13,363 bases of DNA, from NCBI GenBank assembly GCA_032353305.1, contig JAUCNG010147761.1, forward strand, positions 1-13,363, read 5' to 3'. The translations under genes and the position numbers were made by a program. Source of the stretch: Cephalothrix spiralis (Eukaryota; Nemertea; Palaeonemertea; Archinemertea; Cephalotrichidae). Below, piece by piece: positions 9,801 to 13,363 of the stretch. Under the pieces are notes generated by a model. That model was not told the DNA's origin. It saw nothing but the letters and a program-made list of their open reading frames with translations, and ran no database searches. Within the stretch, counting starts at the first letter, position 1. Each line of letters begins with the position of its first letter.

Positions 9801-10944
9801 AAACATTTCTTCATTTTCCAGGAATTTGGAGAACAATTCGATAAAACGTATGGATTATTACAAAGTAAGTTTCGATTCTTTGGTTGTTTCAGTTAAAACT
9901 AGATTTTGGATATTGTTTGACACAGTCATTTGCTTATTAGTATGCCAGTTTCTAGGCTTTATAGTGTTCTTGGATCGTCTCTATCAATAAAGTTAATCAC
10001 GACCTAAACCCCTTAATTAAGAGCATACAGGACTGCAGACCAAGAAGCAACCCTTACGAAAATGGGCCGCGGCTTTTCCCCAAAAGCCGAGGTGATAACC
10101 GCGGTATTTAAAGAAAGCCAAGGTCAAAACCGCGGTATTTGGAGAAAACCGCGGCTTTTCGGAGAAAGCCCCGGTATTACGAACCACGGTTTTCAAAGCC
10201 GTGGTAATTTTTAAAAAGCCGCGGCTTTTGATACCAGGGCTTTTAATAGCCGTGATTCGTAATACCGGGGCTTTCTAAGCCACGGTTTTTGTTCCATACT
10301 GCCGCAGATTTCAAGCTGCAACCGGGACTTTTAAAACCGCGGCCCGTTTTCATAAGGGAAGGCCAGTCACCATGGGTTTTCACTGGCAATCTTCAGTCTA
10401 ACTACCCCCATCTGGTAATATTTTCTATACGATATACTGGACCAGAGCGTTTTTATCTCGAAGGGAGTGAGCTCCCCTTCCGGACTCGAACCCGGGATCT
10501 CCGGATGACAAGGCGGACGTCCCCACAATACCAGCGCTGCACATATAAAAGCTACATTTCTGCTGGTTGAGACGCTTGACTTACGCCAGGGCGTAATTAC
10601 ACCCTTGTGGCTTCGAATCCCGCCCGCCAAATGTCTCTATATAAGCCCGGTGCTCTGCCTCTCTAAATAGGTAGAGCTGCATAAGAAAGCAGGATAATTC
10701 AGGGTCTACAACGATAAAATACTTCCTTCTTTTAGTTGATGGTTTCCTGTTTTTAATGATTGGTACGGCGCTATATAATGAGATTATTGACGTCCCATGT
10801 ATATCATGTCTGAGGCGACAGCCGAGGGAACTTCAAACTATTCAGAGGAACACTAACATTCAGGAGGAAGAAGATAGAATACCGGAAGTAGATGAAAGAG
10901 CTAGGCTTTTAAATCCTGCTACAAACGAGTCTGTGTATAGTTAA
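789..10944 (+). CDS. SLC35F6: SLC35F6-like membrane protein, 12 coding exons, 418 residues
   Basis: Spliced gene: join(789..886, 2152..2314, 2868..2923, 3177..3238, 3440..3519, 4167..4308, 4992..5086, 6212..6256, 6825..7005, 9112..9194, 9822..9864, 10736..10944), 1257 nt including TAA. Every intron is GT-AG and every junction keeps frame. Recognised by family signatures as I remember human SLC35F6 (371 residues): N-terminal LITGSINTISKK (16-27), HPWFQ (54-58), CDLVGTSL (118-125), WQMLRGSIIVFTG (138-150), VQMIVEE (214-220), LIDACRTMLVW (313-323) and GFLFLMIGTALYN (352-364). About ten hydrophobic segments fit the EamA/DMT fold: near 5-24, 57-76, 107-126, 128-153, 163-182, 201-219, 238-257, 279-300, 316-334 and 350-363. 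The family is known from lysosomal and mitochondrial membranes. Human SLC35F6 is reported to bind the adenine nucleotide translocator ANT2. Its substrate is not established. The protein is longer than the human one, mainly in the 77-106 loop, a Gly/Lys/Asp-rich loop (186-197) and the C-terminal tail. Confidence 0.95.
887..2151 (+). other. SLC35F6 intron 1
   Basis: Donor GTTTGT, acceptor TTTCAG. It holds a low-complexity CACTGTCA/CAGTCAGT stretch at about 1018-1060 that is partly self-complementary, a T-rich TTTTTTACAATT doublet near 1617-1650, and the 87 bp tandem duplication near its 3' end. Short open frames over the CAGT stretch reflect its biased composition and have no family resemblance. 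Confidence 0.75.
1941..2100. repeat. Two-copy tandem duplication, period 87 bp
   Basis: The word GAACCAAA occurs at 1941 and 2028. Downstream, at the same offset, TTTGTAMCTATTTAACC and GATACTT recur (about 1975-2000 and 2065-2089), followed by a TNGAC word. The copies are diverged but co-linear over at least 60 bp. The second copy ends about 50 bp before exon 2. Confidence 0.7.
2152..2314 (+). CDS. SLC35F6: SLC35F6 exon 2 (second membrane segment)
   Basis: Acceptor TCTATTTCAG, donor GAG|GTAATA. It encodes the rest of codon 33 and residues 34-87. The stretch before HPWFQ carries two N-glycosylation sequons, N39-H-S and N44-N-T, consistent with a lumenal loop. The helix 57-76 contains FLGEILCL, like the human FLGEFSCL. 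It ends in a basic run (HRRRER, 76-81), which by the positive-inside rule should be cytosolic. Confidence 0.95.
2315..2867 (+). other. SLC35F6 intron 2
   Basis: Donor GTAATA, acceptor TTTAAG. About half is the fold-back element at 2383-2655. The remainder is AT-rich with nothing recognisable. Confidence 0.8.
2383..2655. mobile_element. Fold-back (MITE-like) element in intron 2
   Basis: The left arm at 2396-2433 and the right arm at 2608-2644 are inverted copies. About 34 of 38 bases match, including a perfect block with GTAAAGAGACTTAACTCC on the left. Weaker complementarity extends outward to GAGT at 2383 and ACTC near 2655. The ~174 bp spacer is AT-rich and non-coding. No clear target duplication, so the superfamily is unassigned. 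Confidence 0.7.
2868..2923 (+). CDS. SLC35F6: SLC35F6 exon 3 (short hydrophilic loop)
   Basis: A 56 bp exon, acceptor CATTTAAG, donor TAG|GTATGT. It encodes residues 88-105, an acidic loop ending PDPPNHP, and two bases of codon 106. It is supported by frame continuity on both sides and by its place before the conserved third helix. The sequence itself is poorly conserved. Confidence 0.88.
2924..3439 (+). other. SLC35F6 introns 3 and 4 (around exon 4)
   Basis: Intron 3 is 2924-3176 (253 bp) and intron 4 is 3239-3439 (201 bp). Both are ordinary GT-AG introns. Apart from exon 4 at 3177-3238, I see no repeat or RNA gene in them. Confidence 0.8.
3177..3238 (+). CDS. SLC35F6: SLC35F6 exon 4 (third membrane segment)
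   Basis: Acceptor TTTATTTCAG, donor CAG|GTATGC. It encodes residues 106-126 and the first base of codon 127. It contains PTICDLVGTSL, matching the human PALCDMTGTSL, one of the strongest family signatures. Confidence 0.95.
3440..3519 (+). CDS. SLC35F6: SLC35F6 exon 5 (fourth helix, WQMLRG motif)
   Basis: Acceptor CCTTTCAG, donor TCA|GTGAGT. It encodes residues 127-153, including ASVWQMLRGSIIVFTGILS. The LRG..I.FTG motif is the hallmark of the SLC35F EamA repeat. Ending after S153 gives a gap-free match through the next exon (FTG followed by 19 residues), which fixes the donor. Confidence 0.95.
3520..4166 (+). other. SLC35F6 intron 5
   Basis: Donor GTGAGT, acceptor TTTCAG. It holds a 5'-truncated SINE copy (about 3620-3805). 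The remaining ~360 bp is AT-rich, with a short GC-rich patch around 3900 (GGCGCCGCCTCCGG) and no gene. Confidence 0.75.
3620..3805 (+). mobile_element. SINE copy 1, 5'-truncated
   Basis: Shares TATAATCGGTATATAGAAA (3691-3709) exactly with the intron 6 copy. It also aligns with that copy over the preceding ~70 bp: CTCGGT, then TGGA, then TTCCTCCTTT against CCCTCCCTTCC. The 3' part (GCGAGGGGT, TTGCAGTA, CTGGCCTGATGAC at about 3761-3775) aligns with the intron 7 copy. No A/B-box head is visible, so it is probably truncated. Short minus-strand open frames here are by-products. Confidence 0.65.
4167..4308 (+). CDS. SLC35F6: SLC35F6 exon 6 (fifth helix and Gly/Lys/Asp loop)
   Basis: Acceptor CTAATTTCAG, donor TTAG|GTAAGG. 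It encodes residues 154-200 and one base of codon 201. Basic KIFLKRKLR (154-162) is the cytosolic loop, matching the human FLGRRL region. HWLGMLIVMIGLVLVGLSS is the fifth helix. The loop 186-197 is Gly/Lys/Asp-rich and lineage-specific. Confidence 0.95.
4309..4991 (+). other. SLC35F6 intron 6
   Basis: Donor GTAAGG, acceptor TTTTAG. The first ~350 bp has no recognisable feature. A SINE with a tRNA-like head occupies about 4665-4855. The last 130 bp is AT-rich. Confidence 0.75.
4665..4855 (+). mobile_element. tRNA-derived SINE copy 2
   Basis: The tRNA-like head has an A box TGGCGCAATGG (4682-4692) and a B box GGTTTGACTCC (4713-4723). The boxes are only 20 bases apart instead of about 30, so the anticodon arm has lost roughly 10 bases and this is not a functional tRNA. 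The body follows (TTCGGTCAGTATAAATACG, then TCCCTCCCTTCC) and reaches the shared block TATAATCGGTATATAGAAA at 4813-4831. The 3' end is indistinct. Confidence 0.7.
4992..5086 (+). CDS. SLC35F6: SLC35F6 exon 7 (sixth helix, second EamA half)
   Basis: Acceptor ACTAATTTTAG, donor CAG|GTAAGT. It encodes residues 201-232. GQVVSSVQMIVEELF corresponds to the human AQIIVAIQMVLEEKF. This begins the second EamA-type half of the transporter fold. Confidence 0.95.
5149..5372. mobile_element. Long-TIR MITE with 9 bp target-site duplication
   Basis: The 224 bp element begins ACCGGAGTGAAGTTGGCGG and ends with the inverted counterpart CTTCACGCCGGT. The arms (5149-5237 and about 5280-5372) are near-perfect inverted copies over ~90 bp, for example GATAATTATTCTGAG against CTCAGAATAATTATC. 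The spacer is ~42 bp. Flanks are identical 9-mers, TCATCTAAA, at 5140-5148 and 5373-5381. Long inverted repeats plus a 9 bp duplication fit a Mutator/MULE-type non-autonomous element; a 10 bp duplication is also possible. The high arm identity suggests a fairly recent insertion. No coding capacity. Confidence 0.88.
5930..6065 (+). mobile_element. SINE copy 3, 3' part
   Basis: TGTATATAGAAAA (from 5945) is followed by GGCGAAGGGT, CTGCAAGTAA and GCTGGGCTGATGAC (6016-6028). These occur in the same order as in the intron 5 copy (TATATAGAAAATAGCGAGGGGT ... ACTGGCCTGATGAC). The tRNA-like head is missing or unrecognisable. Confidence 0.6.
6212..6256 (+). CDS. SLC35F6: SLC35F6 exon 8 (45 bp exon)
   Basis: Acceptor TTACTTATAG, donor ATA|GTAAGT. 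It encodes residues 233-247, VVGMEGSYGFLIMAI, matching the human RAVGTEGLFGFVIL. The length is a multiple of three with phase 0 at both ends, so skipping it would keep the frame but remove the start of helix 7. Confidence 0.93.
6257..6824 (+). other. SLC35F6 intron 8
   Basis: Donor GTAAGT, acceptor TTTCAG. No repeat is recognised. A C/G-rich patch at 6487-6524 reads as Pro/Gly-rich on both strands and superficially resembles collagen, but the Gly-X-Y register breaks and no splice-consistent exon fits. Confidence 0.65.
6825..7005 (+). CDS. SLC35F6: SLC35F6 exon 9 (helix 7 end to helix 8)
   Basis: Acceptor TTTATTTCAG, donor ACAG|GTATGT. It encodes residues 248-307 and one base of codon 308. 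LPAMYFIPG matches the human VPMYYIPAG. The loop has a sequon, N262-N-S, and LDALYQI matches LDAFCQV. SSIAFYNYFGLAVTRSLT matches SSIAFFNFAGISVTKELS. A hAT-like element sits just downstream of the donor. Confidence 0.95.
7024..7377. mobile_element. hAT-like GC-rich MITE next to the exon 9 donor
   Basis: Terminal inverted repeats: CAGACGTGTGCGCCAACG at the left and, read from the right end inward, CAGACGTGTGCGCCGACG. The first 14 bases are identical. The element starts with CAG as hAT elements do. Flanking 8-mers GGCATATG (7016-7023) and AGCATGTG (7378-7385) match at 6 of 8 positions, as an aged 8 bp duplication would. Subterminal (GCC)n tracts on both sides extend the fold-back. A nested hairpin (TTGATTTCTATC ... 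GATAAAAATCAA, about 7058-7090) lies in the left part. It begins 18 bp after the exon 9 splice donor. Confidence 0.75.
8436..8654. mobile_element. hAT-like element remnant with internal repeats
   Basis: Read inward from the right end the sequence is CAGGGTGGCCACAACTTTCTG, a hAT-type terminus. The left counterpart is decayed (GTGACCACATGTCTG, 8440-8454). Inside, CCTGGAAATGTCATGGA occurs exactly twice, at 8460-8476 and 8532-8548 (period 72), with further TCATGGAA words near 8500 and 8617. Open frames cross it on both strands (8413-8703 plus, 8325-8666 minus), but they follow the repeat words and do not look like a transposase. Confidence 0.6.
9112..9194 (+). CDS. SLC35F6: SLC35F6 exon 10 (helix 9)
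   Basis: Acceptor GTTTTTTCAG, donor AGA|GTAAGT. It encodes residues 308-335. AVHRTLIDACRTMLVWIV corresponds to the human ATTRMVLDSLRTVVIWAL, including the conserved Asp, Arg and Thr. It is reached across the longest intron (2.1 kb). Confidence 0.95.
9195..9821 (+). other. SLC35F6 intron 10
   Basis: Donor GTAAGT, acceptor TTTTCCAG. It holds a small G/C hairpin at about 9344-9360 (CCCACC/GGTGGG), a related GGGTTGGGTGGGTACC near 9626-9642, a GCGCGCGC run near 9535 and a TTTTATTTTAGTTTTATTTTA stretch near 9665. The G-rich words at both ends might mark a decayed element, but I could not align its arms. Confidence 0.6.
9822..9864 (+). CDS. SLC35F6: SLC35F6 exon 11 (43 bp loop exon)
   Basis: Acceptor CATTTTCCAG, donor CAAA|GTAAGT. 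It encodes residues 336-349 (EFGEQFDKTYGLLQ) and one base of codon 350, matching the human GWEAFHALQILG region. It is the shortest exon. Frame continuity into exon 12 supports both boundaries. Confidence 0.92.
10051..10358. mobile_element. CCGCGG-rich palindromic element
   Basis: The ends are inverted copies: CCCTTACGAAAATGGGCCGC on the left and, read inward from the right, CCCTTATGAAAACGGGCCGC. A second, inner palindrome is centred near 10220: GAAAGCCCCGGTATTACGAA at 10164 pairs with the block ending CCGGGGCTTTC at 10275. CCGCGG occurs six times (10067, 10099, 10130, 10149, 10219, 10337), with variants such as CCACGG and CCGTGG between. Units like AACCGCGGTATTT repeat in the left half. Target duplication not seen; superfamily unassigned. 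Confidence 0.8.
10365..10540 (-). mobile_element. tRNA-derived SINE copy 4, reversed
   Basis: On the minus strand an A box TGGTATTGTGG (10533-10523) and a perfect B box GGTTCGAGTCC (10492-10482) lie 30 bases apart, the normal tRNA spacing. The CGCC...GTCA...GGAGA words recall tRNA-Asp. The body follows (CACTCCCTTCGAG, then AGTATATCGTATAGAAAATA), a variant of the TCGGTATATAGAAA block of copies 1-3. CCGGAG...CC..GGTT.GA.TCC is also shared with the copy 2 head. Open frames crossing this region are not genes. Confidence 0.7.
10561..10690 (+). mobile_element. Second tRNA-like SINE head, forward
   Basis: TGGTTGAGACG (10564-10574) resembles an A box and GCTTCGAATCC (10610-10620) a B box. Between them lies a longer stretch with a possible variable arm, like a Leu/Ser-type tRNA. 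The tail (GCTCTGCCTCTCTAAATAG, then GTAGAGCTGCAT) differs from the other SINE family. It ends about 45 bp before exon 12 and has no complete acceptor stem, so a working tRNA gene is unlikely. Confidence 0.5.
10736..10944 (+). CDS. SLC35F6: SLC35F6 exon 12 (helix 10, cytosolic tail, stop)
   Basis: Acceptor CTTCTTTTAG. It encodes residues 350-418 and TAA at 10942-10944. IDGFLFLMIGTALYNE is the last helix, almost the human ILGFLILLIGTALYN. The tail has a CISC pair (371-374), an acidic stretch and ERARLL (403-408), an acidic dileucine sorting motif. The human tail, as I remember it, has EQERLL at the same place. Confidence 0.95.
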
Positions 10945-11144
10945 ATTTTATTATTTTTCGTCTGATGAAAGAAATTTTGATTTCTATGTACATGTACACC
11001 GGTTTATGGAACATTAAAAATTTGGAATTCAGACATCTGAATACCCTTTTTGCTTACCACGTCCGCACGAAAATCTCGGAAGTGCGGGCCTCAAGCATGA
11101 GTTACAACAAATATAAGGCCCAGTAAGTGAAAAGAATAAAACAT
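10945..11144 (+). terminator. SLC35F6 3' UTR and candidate poly(A) signals
   Basis: After the TAA, ATTAAA occurs at 11013-11018 and AATAAA at 11135-11140, with another AATAAA at 11173-11178 inside the next fold-back. Any could serve as cleavage signal. 11001-11091 duplicates the left end of the element at 11497, so an end at 11013 would place transposon-derived sequence at the mRNA end. Confidence 0.4.
11001..11091 (+). repeat. Partial direct copy of the 11497 element end
   Basis: GGTTTATGGAACATT (11001-11015) and a 24 bp word containing CGAAAATCTCGGAAGTGCGG (11068-11091) recur in the same order at 11500-11514 and 11545-11568. In this copy the second word lies in a hairpin, CCGCAC (11063-11068) pairing with GTGCGG (11082-11087). 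Probably a solo or deleted relative of the larger element. Confidence 0.7.
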
Positions 11145-11295
11145 TTTAGCCTATTAAGACGCGTTACATTTTAATAAACATTTTAAATTGGTTTTACACA
11201 ATTTGGAATTCAAAATTTTATTAAAATTGTAAATTCAAATGGTGTGAAGTCCAGTAATAATATTTTTATTCACACGAACGCGTCTTGGCTTAAAA
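11145..11295. mobile_element. 151 bp fold-back element in the 3' flank
   Basis: The arms begin TTTTAGCC...AAGACGCGTT at 11145 and end AACGCGTCTTGGCTTAAAA near 11295. Complementarity continues with small gaps (AATAAA, TTACACAATTTG against CAAATGGTGTGAA) to a centre near 11220, where CAAAATTTTATTAAAATTG is itself a palindrome. No coding capacity and no assigned family. Confidence 0.65.
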
Positions 11296-11496
11296 GATTT
11301 TTCAATGTAAGATTTTGCAATCTTACTACTGCAATATTGTTACTCTGATTAATGCGAGCTTAGAATTCTGCGCTTTGCTAATATTCTGATCTAGCTCATT
11401 CATACTAAATTCAAATCCGCAATATTAGTTAGCTCGGACATTCGGGCGCGCATTTATCAGGGTAGAGCAGTGCTTACATTAAATATAACTGTGTAA

Positions 11497-12020
11497 ACAG
11501 GTTTATGGAACATTTGGCGTACCCCAGTTATCGGCCCTTCCCTGCGAAAATCTCGGAAGTGCGGGCCTAAATCCCATCAACCCTTATATTTTTGGAAAGC
11601 TTTTGGAAATTCTAGATTCAAGTTTATATTTTCGAAAGGGTCGGGCCCGCTTGAGGGCCTCAGGGGCCAATACAATTTTTTGAAACAAATCTATATTAAT
11701 TTTGCCCTTGGCCCCTAAAATTGGTCAAAACTCAATTGAAAATGGTATCTTATTATTCTATTGGACCATGTGGATTAGAAAATATCGGGTTCGACCCATT
11801 TTTGGGAACCTTAAACATTTTTTGAAAAAACCTGCAAAATTGGCTTCTGAGGCCCCAAAGTGAGCCCGACCCATTTGAAAATATAAACTTGAACCTAGAA
11901 TTTCCACAAGCTTCCAAAAAATATATGGGTTGATGGGGTTTAGGCCCTAATCTTTTTCGCGGACGGGAGGGCCGAAAACTGGGGTCTGAAGGTTGTAGGC
12001 CATAAGTTCTATAAACCTGT
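11497..12020. mobile_element. 524 bp full-length palindromic element
   Basis: Both ends read inward as ACAGGTTTAT.GAAC. Inverted matches continue through ACCCCAGTT, TCGGCCCT, GGGCCTAAA, CCATCAACCC, GGAAATTCTA, TTCAAGTTTATATTTTC, GGGTCGGGC and GGCCTCAG to a centre near 11758. The arms, about 180 to 260 bp, are imperfect. CTGTGTA occurs at both ends (11489-11495 and 12017-12023), a possible target duplication. The minus-strand open frame 11753-12097 follows one arm and is not a recognisable protein. Confidence 0.8.
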
Positions 12021-13363
12021 GTATTTTTATTGATTAGCTGCTTAATCGAGTGCTTCTTAGACTTATTATAAAGAATCTGTGATAAATTTGTTTGCAATTT
12101 TAAGACTTAAAAGTTATTCATATTATTTTTTATATAGTTAGTTTTTACAAGTAAAAACCATGCAGTATCCACATTAATTTTGTAAAATTTAGTTATATAC
12201 CCGAGTTAAGTAAGTCCTGTTTTGAATGTACAACTTGAAAATTGTTTTTATGTATACATTTATTAGTTCAAAAAGTTAGCAATTAGACAAACGCGTGTAT
12301 GACCCGAAATATCATGAGTCGCTTTGACAAAATTCTCTTTTTTATATTTTCATCTTTCTAATGCTTCAAGAAAGGTGCTATTCATAGTATCAATTGAGTT
12401 ATAAGCATCTGATGACACGGTCTCTAATAATAAGAAATCTACGGTTTGAGAAAATCTATCCGAAACATTATGACTTATATTTAGATCTAAACACATTGAC
12501 TCGAAGAATCTAAAGTTGAATGACAAATGCATCAAACATGTAAAAAAGTTTTATAATAATGACTAAAAAATGTAAATCTAAAAGTTGGTAATTTTGACAT
12601 TGTTGACTATTTTGCTAATATCTCGTAATTTTAAAAAGGCGAAAGCGACTTTTTTCGATATATCGGGTCACGTATGCTCTAATTTGATATAAAAAGGGGG
12701 ATTGATATGTAAAATTGTTTGTACACTTCATCGTCTTAAGTGCCATAATAAGTTACTTGCACTTATGAATTTTAATAACGTCTGTCACTCGTGCTATATT
12801 TTCCTGGGTTACATGCCACCCTGTTTGAAACTCTTCCGGTCCCCCCCCCCTCATTGACATTTAAAAAATTCGAGGCCCCATTCGGGTAGGTAAATAACAT
12901 TTTCAAATTCATCGGTGAATATTTCATATCTCGTGCCATATAATGTGGCATCTGCTATAACTTTTTATTGTTCCACTTATTTCAATTCATGCTTTTTGAT
13001 TTATACCATCTGTAATATGGATTTAAAATATTAGGCCTATTAAGGATTGTTCAATTGATTGGATTATCAATTTTTTTCTTCAGAAAACTGAGCATAAAAG
13101 TATCTAGCGAGTCATAGAAAAAATAAAATTTTGATTTCGCTCTTTTTTCAATTTACGATTAATTTTTCCCAGCGGCGGCGGGGAAAAAAGGAAAACATAT
13201 TTTTTCCATCTTTCAAAAAATTAGAGCCGCGGTGGATCCTTAATCCTATTTATATTTTTAATGCCTAAAATTGAGTAATTGAAATATAGCAGGCGAACAC
13301 TTCATTTATGCTCCTGATATTATATGTGTTTATTTAAGTCATTTCTTTACTCTGTGTATGTCG
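12021..13363. other. 3' intergenic stretch without a recognisable gene
   Basis: AT-rich. I see no exon, RNA gene or repeat family. Notable are a C10 run at 12841-12850, a second TAGGCCTATTA at 13032-13042, and a hairpin with TTTTTCCC (13163-13170) pairing with GGGAAAAA (13181-13188) around a GCGGCGGCG loop. A minus-strand frame of 61 codons at 12350-12535 resembles nothing I know. Confidence 0.55.

Larger units (their letters stand above)
9865..10735 (+). other. SLC35F6 intron 11
   Basis: Donor GTAAGT, acceptor CTTTTAG. Nearly filled with mobile DNA: the CCGCGG-rich palindrome (10051-10358), a reversed SINE (about 10365-10540) and a forward tRNA-like head (10561-10690). Positions 9865-10050 show nothing. 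Confidence 0.75.

Noticed and set aside
10482-10620. Pair of divergent tRNA genes in intron 11
   Set aside because: Box spacing is normal for the minus-strand one, but acceptor arms do not pair and SINE body sequence follows directly.
10289-10630. Frames of 93 (plus) and 87 (minus) codons in intron 11
   Set aside because: They cross the palindrome end and the tRNA-like SINE heads. Their peptides (for example RTRTRDLRM-type) are translations of B-box sequence.
11753-12097. Minus-strand frame of 114 codons
   Set aside because: It coincides with one arm of the 524 bp palindrome, and codon content follows the repeat. No family resemblance.
1-13363. CRISPR arrays, operons, phage or other prokaryotic systems
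   Set aside because: The window has spliced introns, SINEs and MITEs. The left-edge repeat lacks the uniform repeats and unique spacers of a CRISPR array.

Overview
The window is animal nuclear DNA. It is AT-rich, with GT-AG introns between short exons, tRNA-derived SINEs and many fold-back DNA transposon relics. It carries one plus-strand protein gene in 12 coding exons (789..10944). The exons join into a 418-residue membrane protein recognisable as SLC35F6 (C2orf18/ANT2BP), a drug/metabolite-transporter-like protein. The organism is probably a marine invertebrate. CpG is not depleted, and the word TAGGCCTATTA occurs twice, which I associate loosely with echinoderm-like genomes. The species cannot be fixed from the sequence.

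Layout. Positions 1-200 hold a decayed ~40 bp tandem repeat. Positions 201-598 show nothing clear. Positions 599-800 are the likely promoter: an ETS-type ACTTCCGG, a TATA-like run, an M-box/CLEAR-like GTCACATGAC and a YY1-like AAAATGGCGGG that contains the start codon. The gene runs from 789 to 10944. All 11 introns fit GT-AG, and every junction keeps the reading frame. Exon 8 is only 45 bp. Introns 2, 5, 6, 7, 9 and 11 hold most of the mobile DNA. The 3' flank (10945-13363) has poly(A) signals, two more fold-back elements, and then about 1.3 kb of AT-rich sequence with no gene I can see.

Mobile DNA. One SINE family appears four times (introns 5, 6, 7, and reversed in 11). Its copies share a central block around TCGGTATATAGAAA, and two keep a tRNA-like head with A and B boxes. 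A second tRNA-like head lies in intron 11. Fold-back or MITE-like elements lie at 2383-2655, 5149-5372 (9 bp target duplication), 7024-7377 (hAT-like, 18 bp from a splice donor), 8436-8654 (hAT-like end), 10051-10358 (CCGCGG-rich palindrome), 11145-11295 and 11497-12020. I see no bacterial, viral, CRISPR or toxin system. The interest lies in the completely reconstructable gene, its start-site regulatory motifs, a conserved lysosomal sorting signal, and the dense, probably uncatalogued repeat families.
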